Shown here piece by piece: positions 1 to 13,095 of a DNA stretch of 64,000 nt. This DNA is from Oxyruncus cristatus (Eukaryota > Chordata > Aves > Passeriformes > Cotingidae). Every line of letters begins with the position of its first letter. Positions within the stretch are counted from its first letter, which is position 1. The notes beneath the pieces are model-generated. The model did no database searches, was not told the origin of the DNA, and was given only the letters and a program-made list of their open reading frames with translations. A program made the translations under genes and the position numbers. Where the stretch lies: positions 109,826 to 173,825 of the forward strand of contig VXAY01005805.1 of the NCBI GenBank assembly GCA_013399855.1. Direction: 5' to 3'.

Positions 1-1263
1 TTTTTTGCTTTTCCGGATCTGAATTGGTTCTGGATAAATATTTCTTTTCCTAATTGCAAAGATTAGGACCTGTGGAGCACAAAGCACCTTGGAAAAGGTG
101 GAACTGTCTTGCAGTTGCAGAGGCAGAAGGTCTTCTTGGTCTCTTCATCCCAGCGAGGTGCCCCGCTCTGGGTGCACTGAGGTCTCTGGAGGCTGGGCAC
201 TGACCTCAGTGAAAACGTGGGAAGGTTCACTTGGACTTACCAGGGGCACTGTGATGACTGAGATCCTTAATTACCTATTTTGGCTTAGAAAGAACATCTA
301 TCAGTGTATATCAAAGGATTTCCACCCCATGGTGTCATCACACACAACGAAGCGCCAAACGAAAGAGCATTTCAGAGCAAGACGCCACCAATAAACTGCA
401 AAGACGGACATTTCTCTTTGGTCAAGGACAGAATCTGGCACATTTTCCTTCTGAGTCTGTGCCAAATATAGAGGTACCAGTGCCATCAGAATCGCCCTGA
501 CGTCACTTGTAAAAAACATCCTCCTAGGGCAAAACTACATAAAGAATGATGTCTTTTTAGTGGGATGCTTTATACTCCAGCAAGAGCAATGTGTAATCAG
601 TTTGACACTGTGCTTTGCACAGCACCCATCACTCTCTGCCACCCTGATCTAAGGGTGCACATACATCAAGATTTGCCTGTGGCATCCAATGTTGCAGCTT
701 TGTTAATCTATAGCAGAAAAATAATTTACTGCATGACAGCAGCAAATATCAGCGCAGAACCTGGGAGAGGAGCACTGACACTCACAGGAGAAATACTTGC
801 CGTGTTTATGTTTAATATGGGCCTATCAGAAGTAGAGATTTCTAGGAACAACTACTGGAGTGGGGTCAGTGAAATACAGCCATATAAATTTGACTAAAGC
901 TGGCTGGACCTGTCCAAAGGGAAGGCACTTCTCCTTTCTTCAAGTTTTTCCTTTGGAGTTATTTAGCCACAATAAGCCAAACTGGTAATAATTAGCTGAA
1001 TTATGATCTATGGGTAAAGTTATGAAGCACAAAAATCTCCTTTATACCCTTGGTAGGTTTATAGGAACTCTTGGAGGCAGAGGTGCAAAAGGTGCTGCTG
1101 TAACTGAGTACACTGAGCAGAAAGCCTGGAAAAGGATTTGGTAGTCTGAAGAAATTTAAATTCATTTTTGAAAAGGCATCTAACAAGTACTCTTAGCACT
1201 GTCATAACCAGATCTCTGCTAAGATATGAATAACAAGTACTTTGAAAGCTATTATATGTGGTT

Positions 1264-1284
1264 TATATATATATATATATATAT
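1264..1284. repeat. (TA)n microsatellite
   Basis: Simple TA dinucleotide run of about 10 units. Confidence 0.9.
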
Positions 1285-1361
1285 TTGTATGTATATAACA
1301 TACATACCTACACCAAAATTTCTACTGATGTAATTTCAATCTTAAGGGTTCAGAAATCTGG

Positions 1362-1432
1362 AAGGGTTGGTTGGACTGGATGATCTTAAAGGTATTTTTT
1401 CACCTTAATGGTTTTATTATTCTGTTATTCTA
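1362..1432 (+). mobile_element. CR1 LINE 3' remnant
   Basis: GGTTGGACTGGATGATCTTAAAGGT followed by a degraded ATTCTGTTATTCT tail; sense orientation, diverged. Confidence 0.7.
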
Positions 1433-1637
1433 AATAAGAACATATGTGTGACAAAGTAAGCGTAAAGGCCATGAGGAGGAATATCTGGAAATAGGAGGAA
1501 GAAAATCATGTCTTAGAAGAACATTGACATATCTCTGAAGAAAATTATACCAAAATGGGTAGTCAAAGAGAAACATGTTATTTAAGAAAAGAGATCTTAT
1601 AACAACCTGCCAGTACCCAAAGGGGTCATCCTGGAAG

Positions 1638-1918
1638 CCTGGAGAGGGACTTTTCACAAGGGCATGGAGTGACAGGACAAGTGGGAATGGCCTAAAGCTG
1701 GAGGGCAGGGTGAGATGGGATACTGGGAAGGAATTCTTGGCTGGGAGGGTGGGGAGGCCCTGGCCCAGGTTGCCCAGAGAAGCTGTGGCTGCCCCTGGAT
1801 CCCTGGAAGCGTCCAAGGCCAGGTTGGAGCAACCTGGGCTAGCGGAAGGTGTCCCTGCTCATGGCAGGGAGTGGGATGAGATGATCCCTTCCAAACCACA
1901 CCATTCCAAGACTCTCTG
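1638..1918 (+). mobile_element. CR1 LINE 3' fragment
   Basis: Sense copy from GAGAGGGACTTTTCACAAGG through the GAAGCTGTGGCTGCCCC block to CCATTCCAAGACTC; 5'-truncated. Confidence 0.9.
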
Positions 1919-3724
1919 GATAGCAAATTAAATGGACATGCTGTTGAAGAAAAGAGGAACCTTGTGTTGTCAGCAACTCACCGTGAGTAGGGAATCACAT
2001 CATCCATCCCTGCAGAAAAGCTGACTCCACAAAGCACAAAGCTCTGGCCTGGGTGTCCAAAATTATAACAGGCTGGACTGAGTTGTTTCTTCAGCACTGC
2101 AGGGGCAGAACAGGTCAAGCCTCAGACTTCCACATGTCCTACCACCCAGTAAGTACTCTCTTGTCACCGTTAAAGGGAAGAACACTTTAGGGTTACACAT
2201 GGATGGCTCTGTTTAGCCACCCCTTCTGGGTGTGGAGATAAAATGTGGATGCAGCCAGGAAATGTCCAGTCATCCCAAACCTGTCTCTGTCATTTGCCTT
2301 ACGGTAGTCAAGAACCTACACAAATTATCACACTGGTGGATGTGATGCCAAGAGTAGAACAGAAAGCAGCCCACAAAAAGCAGGAAGGTACAAGAGCTCA
2401 TCTCATTCTAGCTGGAAACAATCCCACTAACCAGGAACTGTACACCACCATAGCTGGAGTTTTATAGGATGAAAAAACCCATAACTTGAAATTTCAGAAA
2501 GCTGGGGGAACTTTCTCTTTCCATTATTCAGTAAATGAGGGGGGAAAGTGGTTTAAGAGCTACATCATCTATATATTTATATTACACGTATTTTTTCAGT
2601 TGAGGAAAATCTTCAAGGAGCTGGTGGGTTTCTGCTCTCCATCCTAAAGAGCCAGAGTATTGCAACTTTGCATCCTTGACTGAAAGCACAGTGTTCAGAA
2701 AATAACTGTTCAGAAAAGCTACCCTGACAACACACACCAATAATAAAATCTGCACCAGCAAAACTGAATACAGGAAAAGAGAAGGAGAAAGAACCAAAAG
2801 GAAAGAGAACATTAATCCTTGTGAGGGCAAGAAGTGAAATCACCCAAAGCAAGGTAAAACTGCTTGAATTGCAAAAATTTGAAATACAGGTTTTTCTTGT
2901 AATTTTGAAAGTCTAAAAATTCTCATTACGTACCTGTTGGATGAGGAAGTTTAAGTTCAAGGAGATATTTTTCATAAATAAAAAGAGCTACTAAAACCTG
3001 TGTGTTCCTTTAAAGGTAGCGCTCCAAGTTGTTGCAATCAGTTGAAATTAATTCAGAAAGGGCTTAAACCACACTTTAAACAAAGTTTCTAAATAGAAAT
3101 ATGCTGAAATAGGGGGGATGGAGGGGTTATGAACTTGCAGGAAGGATTTTGCTCCTTGCTGCACTGGATTTACTGGTCATTCCTTTAAACTCCTGTAAGG
3201 CTTGTATATCTATAATTCAATCTTGTTACATTATTTAAGTGTGAAAGCTTTGAAATTTAAACCAGAAGGATACAAAAGGTGTTTTTTTCACCTTCCCAGT
3301 TAGTATTTGATAACTGGCTGTGGAAGCACTGATTTTAACAGAATCCAATCCCAAGTATTTTGGGTACCCCCCGTTCAAAGCAGTTATTGTTAAGCAACTT
3401 TGAAATGGCAATTTTCCCATGCCAACCCCAAATTATTTGCAACAGTCCTTTGGCACAGTGTGTGTCTGCTGTATCATTAGCATGGTAAATGTTTTGTTTG
3501 TTGAAAACCCACTCGCAGTGAACCACTAAGCCAAACACTCTGTATTAAACATCACTCCTCACGCTGGTCCCCAAGCAAGTGCTGTTGTTGCACTAATGGA
3601 TTCAAGCACATTATTGCAAACCACAGGAAATTAGTTACTGCCAAACACTTAAATATTCCCTTTTTAACCCAGCTAAGAAGATCTTATGGAAACTGGCTTG
3701 TTTGGGAGATTTCATGTCACTGCA

Positions 3725-4038
3725 ACTCCCTGACAGGAGGGGGGAGCCGGGGGGGGTCGGGCCCTGCTCCCAGGGAACAGGGACAGGAGGAGAGGGAACG
3801 GCCTCCAGCTGGGCCAGGGCAGGGGCAGGGGGGACAGGAGGAGGACTTTCTTGCTGGAAAGGGTGGTCAGGCCTTGGCAGGGGCTGCCCAGGGAGGTTTG
3901 GAGTGCCCAGCCCTGGAGGTGCCCAAGGAAGGCCTGGCCGTGGCACTCAGTGCTCTGGGCTGGGGGACAAGGTGGGCATTGGGCACAGGGGGGACTCAGT
4001 GGTCTTGAAGGTCTTTCCCAACCTCAATCATTCTGTGC
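3725..4038 (+). mobile_element. CR1 LINE 3' fragment, GC-rich subfamily
   Basis: Sense copy with CTCCCTGACAGGAGG, CAGCTGGGCCAGGGC and GTCTTTCCCAACCTCAATC, ending ATTCTGTG. Long open frames here are by-products of its G-rich composition. Confidence 0.85.
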
Positions 4039-5883
4039 TGAGGTGGCAGCATTGCCATTGCCTCCTGGGGCACAGGAGGCACAGAGCAAAGAGCTTGTTT
4101 TGGGGTGCCCCAGTTCCCAAAGGACCCAGAGCCAGCCCAGCCAAGAGGAACATGTGACAGAGGATACACTTGGCCATCCTTCTGATCCCCACCACCCTCC
4201 TCAGAAGCATCAGCAGGGCAGAAGGATGGAAGAGGGAGATGTCAGGGATATGATCTTTCTGAAGAAGAGGGAGAGAATAACCAGATTTTTCCTGGCAATT
4301 GAGGGAGAGGTGGGAAAAACAGGAAAACCAGTTTTGTCTCTCTACTCTATTGTCCTCCATAAAAATTAAAAATAACAAGACAAATACAAACAGGAACTGT
4401 AGTGGAAGACCTCAAAAGAAAAGGAAAAAAAACCCTAACAACAAACCACACATAATGTTGGCTGACCCATTCCCTTCTGGAAAGGTAAACCTGAAGGTTA
4501 CTTCTCTTTTGGCAGGAAAGGACCCTTTTAAACATCCATAACAGACACACTTCACTGCTGCACACTCAGCTTTTCTTACCGTATAAACCCATCTCTCCCA
4601 AGGAGGAGATGAGATTCCAAGCAGGCTGAGCTCTCCCTGTCTTTTAAACCTCAGCATAAAAAAAGATATCAAACTTCTCACCAGCACTACAATTCACAGC
4701 TAAACCATAAATGTATTCAACCCAGTCAGCCTTTGAAAGTTTTCATTTAGCCCTACAAAGATAAACAGTAGATCAGCATTTTCATTAAAAAGAAATGTCA
4801 TGGCTCATTCCTTTCTGTGATTGAAGAGGAAGCAACAGCGTCTTTCAAAACTCAGGAGACAAACATATGCTTGCAATAAAAAATAAAGAAAAATGTGCTC
4901 GTTGTTCCATTAAATCTTTCAGTCCGTGATTATAATTACTTCATGACTGGGAAGAATTCCCATGCTAAAACCCCCTATGCAATGATAGCTCAAGTAGATC
5001 AAAACAGGGGTCAGCCGGGGACAATGTGCAGAGATGGAAACTTAACTGATCTTCATATGTTCTGGTTTTATTGTAATTGTGCAGCTGAAGGAACTTTCAC
5101 CCCCCAGACTGTCTGTTCTCTCTCCAACCCATATCACTTAGCAAAGACCTGGAACAAAACTACTGAAACACCTTTAGGTCACAGCAGATTTTCATCGAAG
5201 CAGGTCAGAAATTCCTTACACGGGCAGTTGTAGAGGAGGAATGTTGACAGTCCAGAGGCACCAAAACTAGGGCTTTCACTGACCCTGCTGAGTGTTCTGG
5301 AGGGAATGGCCTGTGGTTACAGGCTGCTAAGATATAGACCAAGGAGTAAATATAGAGCAGAGCAAATTGGGAGGGGTTTGGCAAAACCTCTTCCTTCACC
5401 GCAGATCTTTTGAGAGCAGAACTTTTCACTGGAGGGGACAAGTTTCAAGGAAAGAGTCGTCACGAAATATTTCTTTGGGATAAAATGACGGTTGGAATGA
5501 AGGGCTGATGGAGAAAACAAGTGAGTAGGGAGGAGAAAGAGCCTCAAAAAAGCAGTCTCTGACCTTCCCAACATTATGAGCTCTCTGGTATCTGGTGTAT
5601 CTGGTTCAATCACAGCCCAAAGCTGTAAGAAATATGGAATATGAAAGGCAGAAGGTACAGAGCTCTGACTTACAGGCAGCAGACAACAGTTCCTCTGGCA
5701 TCCGTGGCAGGACGGCATTAAGGGGATGGAGCCGAGTCCCAGACATGCTCAGCCAGACTGGTCCCAGCCTGCCCTCACCTCCTCCTGCAGCCCTCAGGAG
5801 GGCAACACCTCCATGCCATCCCATCGCTCTCCTCCCCACAAACCCCTCTCTGGGAGTCTGACATAGGGTGGGAGTTGCACTTG

Positions 5884-6050
5884 AATCCCAGAATGGTTTG
5901 AGTTGGATGGGGCCTTAAAGCCCATCCAGTGCCCCCCCCTGCCGTGGGCAGGGACACCTCCCACTGGCCCAGGTTGCTCCAAGCCCCGTCCAACCTGGCC
6001 TTGGACACTTCCAGGGATCCAGGGGCAGCCACAGCTTCTCTGGGCACCCT
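5884..6050 (-). mobile_element. CR1 LINE 3' fragment
   Basis: Antisense copy from AATCCCAGAATGGTTTGAG to CTTCTCTGGGCACCC; 5'-truncated. Confidence 0.9.
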
Positions 6051-8171
6051 GAGCTGCTGGGTGTCAAGGTGGAAGTTAAGCCTCCACGTTCCTCTTTTTG
6101 AGAAGCAATAAAGTAGACACTGATAACTGGACAAGAACTGATGGGCAAGCTGAAGCCAACAGTAAGATTCTAAAGCTCATACTTTTCTCCCTTGTACTGA
6201 AAGCCTCTTGCTCAGCTGGTGTGTAAACTGCAGTCAAGAGCAGAAAACACCAGTAATCTTCCCGGAGCACCTTCCTGCAAGAATCCAAAACCAAATTTGC
6301 AAACCAAAGTGAAGACCTGGAAGAGTTTTAGTTGTTTATACAGCATTGTCCTCCAGCTCTTTAGTACCACAACGTAGTGTACTAGTAATTTAACATAACT
6401 ACATAATTGTACATAAAAAGTATACACAGAGCCACTCAAAAACAGCATCCCAAAAACCTCCAGACAAGGAGCTGGAAACCTTTGGTGTTGATCATGACTA
6501 CTTGCTTTGTGTTAACTTTAAAATAGTAATGATTTCCTTTTATCTTAAATACACGAACAGTGAAGTAAAACAATGTCAAGTCAGATGAGAAAATCCAAAG
6601 TCACTTCAAACAATTGAGATCTGACACGTACTGTAAGTACAGTTCTGCTTTCAACAGATTAAAGTACTCTCAGATCTATTTTTTGTTCTAGTCAAAGGCA
6701 GACACGTTGCATAAAACATCAGGGGGGTTGCTTTGATCAGATGCATAACTTTACATTTCTTGTTAAACAGTTATAAAAATAAAAAGGCTTTATAAGAGGT
6801 AAACTCAGAGGATATTTATACTTTCCGAATGACAGCTCAGTCGGGGTCTTGAATTTAGCACCACTTTCATGATGTAAAAATAAGTATTTGTAGAGCAGGT
6901 TTTCAAGGTACATCTCTAGAGGAGATAAAGGAATAATCCACAGCTCTGTGCAAAACAAGTCCCACTTGGAGAGGCTTGTTACCTTCGTTGAAATAAACCT
7001 CTGCTTAATATCACTGGATTAGAATAGTGAGAGTTTCTGAGCATTAATAGGGCCTTTTTGTGCCACTCTGGAAGTCCACAGGAATGATAAAACTGTCTTA
7101 ATTAAGTCTAAAGATTTTCTCAGCATAAGAGATTATCCCTCAGAGAGGCCTCCGGAGCAGTTCTTTGTCTTCCACAATTAGATCAGACCTGAGGTGTGAA
7201 TGGCAAAGCCCAGAACAGGAGCTTCTAAAAATAAAGCCTGGCAAGGACAGGCTGGTGCCCAGCCTCAACCTATAGCCTTGTTTATTGGGGTTTTTTTGAG
7301 GCTTTTCCAAAAATAAAACTTAATTTGAGCTATCCAGTTTTTATATTGATTTTCCTCTGTGTCATGAAAAAACAAGGTTAATCAACTGCTGAGGAATTGG
7401 AAGGAGATTAACCATAGGAAAGAACTTGTACTGCAAAGGAAAATGGGGCTGGTAAGACCCTCATACTTAGGGTGAGATAAAAGCCATGCTGGAGTGGTTG
7501 ATTTCTCCACCCTTGTTTTATCTTGCAGCTCTGCAGACTTTAACACCCAGCAAAATAAATCAAACCATGCAGTGAAAGGCTGCTTTTCCTTGGACCACAT
7601 TTTTTGTGGGATCACCGAGTCACAGTGAATGCAGAGAAACAGTTTTCCTTTTCTGTGTTGCCTTGGCAACTTAGTTTTAACAGTAAGAACAAGGAGAGAA
7701 GGCGTTCTTCTTAAAACATCAAAAAAATAAAGTAATATTCTGGCAGATTAAAGGAGTTTTATCCTCAATTTATCTAAACTGCTCACCATCAAAAAAGAGA
7801 TGTAAGGTCAGCTGCCCTGTCCTTTCTTGAGTCATATCTGCAGCCGTGGCAGGGCAACCAAGTTGAACAGCATCATCTCAGTGGCTGTTTGCCAATCCCA
7901 CCCTCAGCTCACAAATTTTAGCTTCCATCAGCTGAGACACTGTGCTTTAAAAGTGCTTTTTTTTCCTCTTGCCACAGCAATATGTGAGTACCAGGCAGCA
8001 GCTCTAAAGTCCTGGTCTATCAAAAAAAATGCTCACTTGTTATGCTAATAAAGGCCAGCTCAGGAATTTATGTGTGGAGTTAATGGACACAGAGCCAGGG
8101 ATTCACACAAACTACTTTTTCAGACTGTAGAAGGCAATTTCATCCTGATTTGCAAGAAAACAGCTCAGAGT

Positions 8172-8232
8172 TCACAGAATCATAAAAACACTACGGTTGG
8201 AAAAGACCTCCAAGATCATCAAGTCTCCTCCT
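8172..8232 (-). mobile_element. CR1 LINE 3' remnant
   Basis: CACAGAATCATAAAAACACT then GGTTGGAAAAGACCTCCAAG and ATCATCAAGTC; antisense, old subfamily. Confidence 0.75.
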
Positions 8233-8419
8233 TTGTGTCTGTCCTCTGCACAATTCCTCCCCCGTTCCACAGTATGGTCAAAGGTAAATACAGCATTACA
8301 TTCCACCTCCACCCATGTTACAATCCCTCGGAGGTACCTCTGCTGAGTCTCTTAACAATGTTCAAATGTTAAATGTTCAATGTTAAAAATTCATTCTCCT
8401 TCCCCAAACTGGAATAGGT

Positions 8420-8717
8420 TGTGGTTTGGGCTATTTTTGAGGAGGTGCACAAGAAGCCAGGGGCACGGCCAGGACAGCTGACCCAAACTGGCCATTCCAT
8501 ATTCCATACCCTGGAATGTCATGCCCAGTGTAGAAACTGGGGGATGAGACCCGCAGGGACCAAAGGCTGCTGAGGTATGGACTCACTGGGCATCACTTGT
8601 CTGTCTTGTTGCTTTCCTCTCTCTCTCCCTTTCCTTACAATTGCTATTATACTTTATTTTGTTTCAGTTATTCGGCTGTTCTTATCTCAGCCCAGGAGGA
8701 GGGGCTAAACCTCAACA
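8420..8717 (+). mobile_element. solo LTR of an avian endogenous retrovirus
   Basis: The sequence matches a widespread avian LTR in order: GCACGGCCAGGACAGCTGAC, ACCCAAACTGGCCA, a TATTCCATACC block, TCATGCCCAGTGTAGAAACT (the degraded TATA region), GGGCATCACTTG, and the R-region TTATCTCAGCCCA. It begins TG and ends CA, about 298 bp. The usual polyadenylation motif is mutated. No internal retroviral genes adjoin, so this is a solo copy. Family assignment (ERVL-like) is from memory. Confidence 0.6.
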
Positions 8718-9407
8718 GATATTTTTGTGTGCAGCTTTGATACTCTCGGACAAGACTGTTGGCAAGATGGTTAATCCAAGTCATCCCTTGCAGGACATTT
8801 TCCATGTCACTGAGGTGAGGATCTGTCCACTAGGAGGACAGGGAATTGCAATTCACCTCTCAACTGTGTATCAAGCATTTCAGGATAAGCATCCACCTGG
8901 TAAACAAATAGATTTGGCAGCACAGCCTGGGAAAAACAGCTCTATAGTGACAAATTCCAGTATCAGACAGTGCCTCCCATCCATGTCTGTGCAAAATAAC
9001 CTGCAAAGATCAGGTGAATCAGGAGAAAAACTCTTTTGTGCGTTCAGAGGTTGCAGTGTGTTCTTTTCCAGCAGTTCAGGGTGGCTCTGTGTTAGAATGT
9101 TAATGCCAACATTTGCATAGTCTGATTGAATAATAAATAGTGAGACTCACACAGTAACAATCGCAGAGTGATTTCTGTGTCTGCACCAATGCACTTCGTG
9201 TGGATTTTACAGGTTCCTTTGCTGGTATCAGGGCATTTTCTTGTTTCACTTTCCTGTGAAACCTCAAGCCGTGTTTTGCCTTTATTTCAGTGCTTGTATT
9301 ACTTATGATTTATCCTTCTTTGCACTGACCCCCGCCGTGTGTGCTTATCCACTCACCAGAAAACATCTCTCCACTCTCCATGGTTTGGTTTTCACATTGG
9401 TTTTGAG

Positions 9408-9532
9408 TTCAAGGCAAGGCTGGACGGGGCTTGGAGCAGCCTGGGAGGGTGGAAGGTGTCCTTGTCCCTGGTAGGGGGTGGGACTGGATGGGCTTTAAGG
9501 TCCCTTCCAGCCCAAACCGTTCCGTGATTTTG
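9408..9532 (+). mobile_element. CR1 LINE 3' fragment
   Basis: Sense copy: AAGGCTGGACGGGGCTTGGA to CCCAAACCGTTCCGTGATTT. Confidence 0.88.
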
Positions 9533-12500
9533 ATCTTCAATAAAATCCCAGTTTCCAAGTATTGAAACCAGCCCAAAGACCAAGTTCTGTCCGTAGTACT
9601 GAGCGATGTCTGGAAGGCACCGGGAAGGAATTCCCTCTGTCTCACAGCCCTGCATCCATCAGAGGTGACAAACTGGAACATGTTGGCAAAACAACCCTTA
9701 CTGGGACACAGCAGCAGTTCCACCAGTCCTGGGCTTTTTTAAGTGGCTTTTGGGGCCTTTTCTCTATGAGTGGATGACCCTCCATCGTTCAAATAATGTA
9801 TTCAATTCTTCAGGACAATTATGCAAAACCAAATCTACAGAGATAACTAAGTTTCCCTCTGGCTCTAATTCTGATATCAGAGAATTTTTGTAAGCTAAAA
9901 ATGTGATACGAGGCCAGGACAATAAACTTAACTTCATTTGGGGGGTGGGATGGCTCAAGGGTAAAAGAATCATCTCTAGAATGATTAAAAAGCTGTAGTT
10001 CCCTATCTATTTCAAATTAACTGCATAAATATAAAATAAGCACACAAGCAAAGCAGTTTGCAAGGCATTTGATTTTACCTGAAGTTTCTGATGGGACCCA
10101 GACTCCAGAGCTGCATCATAAATGGATACTTAGCCTTGCACACGTGAATAGCCCAGTGGTTCCTCACAGGACGTGGCTGGAGGACACGTTGTTTTGCAAG
10201 AAGGAGCTTCTCCTGTGGAGAACCAGCTTTCATGGCCATAGTTCAGGTTGTTTCAGGTTGTTTCAGGTGTTTCAGTTTGTGCCCGTTACCACCAAAAAGA
10301 GCCTGACTCTGTCCTCTTCACTCCTTCCCTTCAGGTGTTTGTACAGAGTTCGAAAAGCCAACTGATGAGCTGGAAACGTGGGAATTTTACTGCCCACAGA
10401 AAGAGTCCAAGACTTCGGTTTGACTTCTTCAGTCAAAAGAAGATTTGATCATGATCTACAAACACCAATATAAGGAATGTACCTGCGGCATTGGACTCTC
10501 CAATTTTAGCCAATAAATCTATGAGAATGCTGCAAGATAAAAGAACAGTCATCAAACAAATCCAGGCAGAAGATGAGATTTGTGTATTTTAACAGTTTTG
10601 GTGCTGGCACTTTCAAATGATCCCATAAAGTTTTATACCTAAATATTTTCAAAGAAGGTTTTTTGTTTGTTTGTTTGTTTTTTTTAGCAGATATGTTCTA
10701 TCCCTTTTTTTTTTTATTACAAGTCCAACTAAATGGTAAGAGTATTTCCTCATAGACTTCTTTTTTTATTTATTAAATGAAACGTGTAATTTTATACCAC
10801 AGTTAGGAAAAATTGCTGGCACGGAGTGACTTCTAGAAAGAAACAAACAGGGTTCAGAGAAACTTTCTATTATTATTCCTGAGGTCAACTCTGAGCAATT
10901 ATTATCTGTCACGGGGGTGAACCTTGTTTTAGGAAATTCCATTCTTCCGAAAATGTGGCACAGCTGACCTAATGTTGGCAAATGTACCAGCACCACCTAA
11001 AGTAAACTCCAGTGAGACCCCAAAACTGATGGGTGAAAGAACTACACATTTTACCTGGCCACAGTGACAGAAAAACATAAGGCAAATCCCACCTCCTTTA
11101 TCTAGAAAACGTTCAGATAGGGTGATGAAATTACTTGAACTGGTTCATTTCAGGGAGAAAGTGAGTTGTTATCGAAGGATGATGGGCAAAGAAAAGTTAA
11201 CAAAGCTCAGCTCGAACCCTGGTTAAATCACATGCAGAGAAGTTATGGTTTAGAGAAAATAAAAGGTATTGCTGCCATCAATACATCAGAGCCAAAGCTG
11301 CTCAGTCCCAGGACTGACTGGGTGCTTGATGTCACCCAAATGAGGGACAGCAATGGCCAACACCTGCTGCATTACTGATCCAGCACCTCTTCTTCTGAGC
11401 CTGTGGGCATCATTTGAAATTCCTGTTCTGTTTGTACCAGACCAAAGATTTCTGTCACTAGGCACCCTCTGTAGCAATGAAATCCCCATCCAGTTCCAAC
11501 TCCTGGCTCCAACCAAATGAAAACTAAACCTGTAAAGCACCTACATGAAAGCCCACAACTTCAAATTATCAAAGGCCTCAGCTATCCCGTTGTACTCACA
11601 CCCTGTGTAAAATGCCTTCTGGGATGATTCGGAACAGCCACATCCAGTAAAAGCCTCAGTAAAAGTGAAAGAACAACAATCTGAAAAAGGCTCACATCCC
11701 CAAGGCAGTGTCCAAAATGCCTTTTTTTGTTCCTTTGGGAGCGATTAGGAGTGTTTGGGTGGGTCCAGCAGCTCCAGGGTGTGCTGGGCCCAGGGGACCA
11801 CAAGCACTGTGCAGTCAGACCAAGGGGAGACAAGCACTTAGGAGTTAAAAATGGAAATGTTTCTGATACAAAAGAGCAGCTCAGAATTGCTCTATTTTCT
11901 TTATTTTATTTCGTGATCTTCTGAGGGAAGCAAATGACTGGTGATGGGATGAGATCCAGCAGTTAGGCACACGTTTTCCTTTCCCAGGAGCATTCAGAGG
12001 GGAATTGGATTCTCAGCCAGGTAGCAAAAATAGGAATGAATATCTTATAGGGACTAAAAATGAAGGGTTTTCACCACTTTTCACGTGTTAAGCTGGGATA
12101 AGGCACACCACAGAACATGTAGGCACAGAAACTTGTTCATAATCTTGGTTTGCCAAGTTATGGTAGAGAGGAAGGGAAGGTGTTGTAACAACTTACTGAG
12201 TTCCTGCCAGAGCCATTGTACAACCCATTACTACAGGGTGGAATAAGTAGGAGCTCTATCGAGTGGGATCATGCTCAGCAATTCCCTCAACTCCATAAAT
12301 ATTAATTATTTGGGGCTGGTAAGGCAGCAGAAATCTTTGACAAGTGTAATTTTCTCTGTCCTTCTGAAAGGAATTTAAGAAATCTGATAGCACTAATGGT
12401 GACCATCCACTAATATTCATCCTAAAGTTACCCCCCACTAAGGTTAAGCTTCAAGGCAGCAGAAGAGAGACCCAACCTGCTGGAGAACCTGGGAAGTGGG

Positions 12501-12559
12501 AGCTGAAAACATTTCAGGTAGAAGAGAAAACTGTACCAAGGTCTCCTGCAACATGGATC

Positions 12560-12688
12560 ACCACGGAGTCACAGGATGGCTTGGCTTGGAAGGGGCCTTA
12601 AAGCCCATCCAGTTCCAACCCCTGCCATGGGCAGGGTCACCTTCCACCACACCAGGATGTCAGAGCCCCGTCCAGCCTGGCTCTGATC
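12560..12688 (-). mobile_element. CR1 LINE 3' fragment
   Basis: Antisense copy: GAGTCACAGGATGGCTTGGC to CCGTCCAGCCTGGCTCTGA. Confidence 0.85.
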
Positions 12689-12984
12689 ACCACAAGCCCT
12701 ACCTCTTTTCCGTGGATGGCTTTTCTGGGAAAGCAATCCCAGCCATCTCATTTAACAGGACAGTTCAACACCACGACGCTGCCGTGACCCTTCTCTGCCA
12801 GCCCCAGCAAGCCTCAGGCAGGGCCAGCACAGCCTAGGCTGGGGCAGGACAGGCTCTCCCAGGCTGCTGTCTCTGCTTGTCCACCGATGCCACAACCATC
12901 AACCTGCCAAGTCACACCTGCCCAGCACTTTTCTCCTAAACATTGAATAGTTTAGGAAATCTCTCCGAACGTTACATTTACATT

Positions 12985-13095
12985 AATGACATTTTTAGAA
13001 ATTTTTATATATTTTAATACATTTATATATTTTTATTACATTAAATACTATAGTTAATTACATTAATTAATATATAATTAAATAACATTAGTTTA
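12985..13095. repeat. AT-rich low-complexity tract
   Basis: Roughly 110 bp of ATTTATATATTTTTATTACATTAA-like words in intergenic DNA, with no recognisable element. Confidence 0.8.

Larger units (their letters stand above)
1..8171. other. intergenic DNA downstream of PLA2G4A, first part
   Basis: Outside the CR1 copies listed, no exon, conserved domain, RNA gene or transposon was recognised. The open frames here are short and have unrecognisable translations. The TA run at 1264 is the only other structure. Confidence 0.6.

Noticed and set aside
3702..4369. Two long plus-strand open frames over 3.7-4.4 kb
   Set aside because: They cover a G-rich CR1 copy; the protein text is Gly/Trp-rich translation of repeat.
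8641..9120. 159-codon plus-strand open frame with hydrophobic start
   Set aside because: It begins inside the LTR R region and runs into unique sequence. No family recognised and no splice or transcript support.
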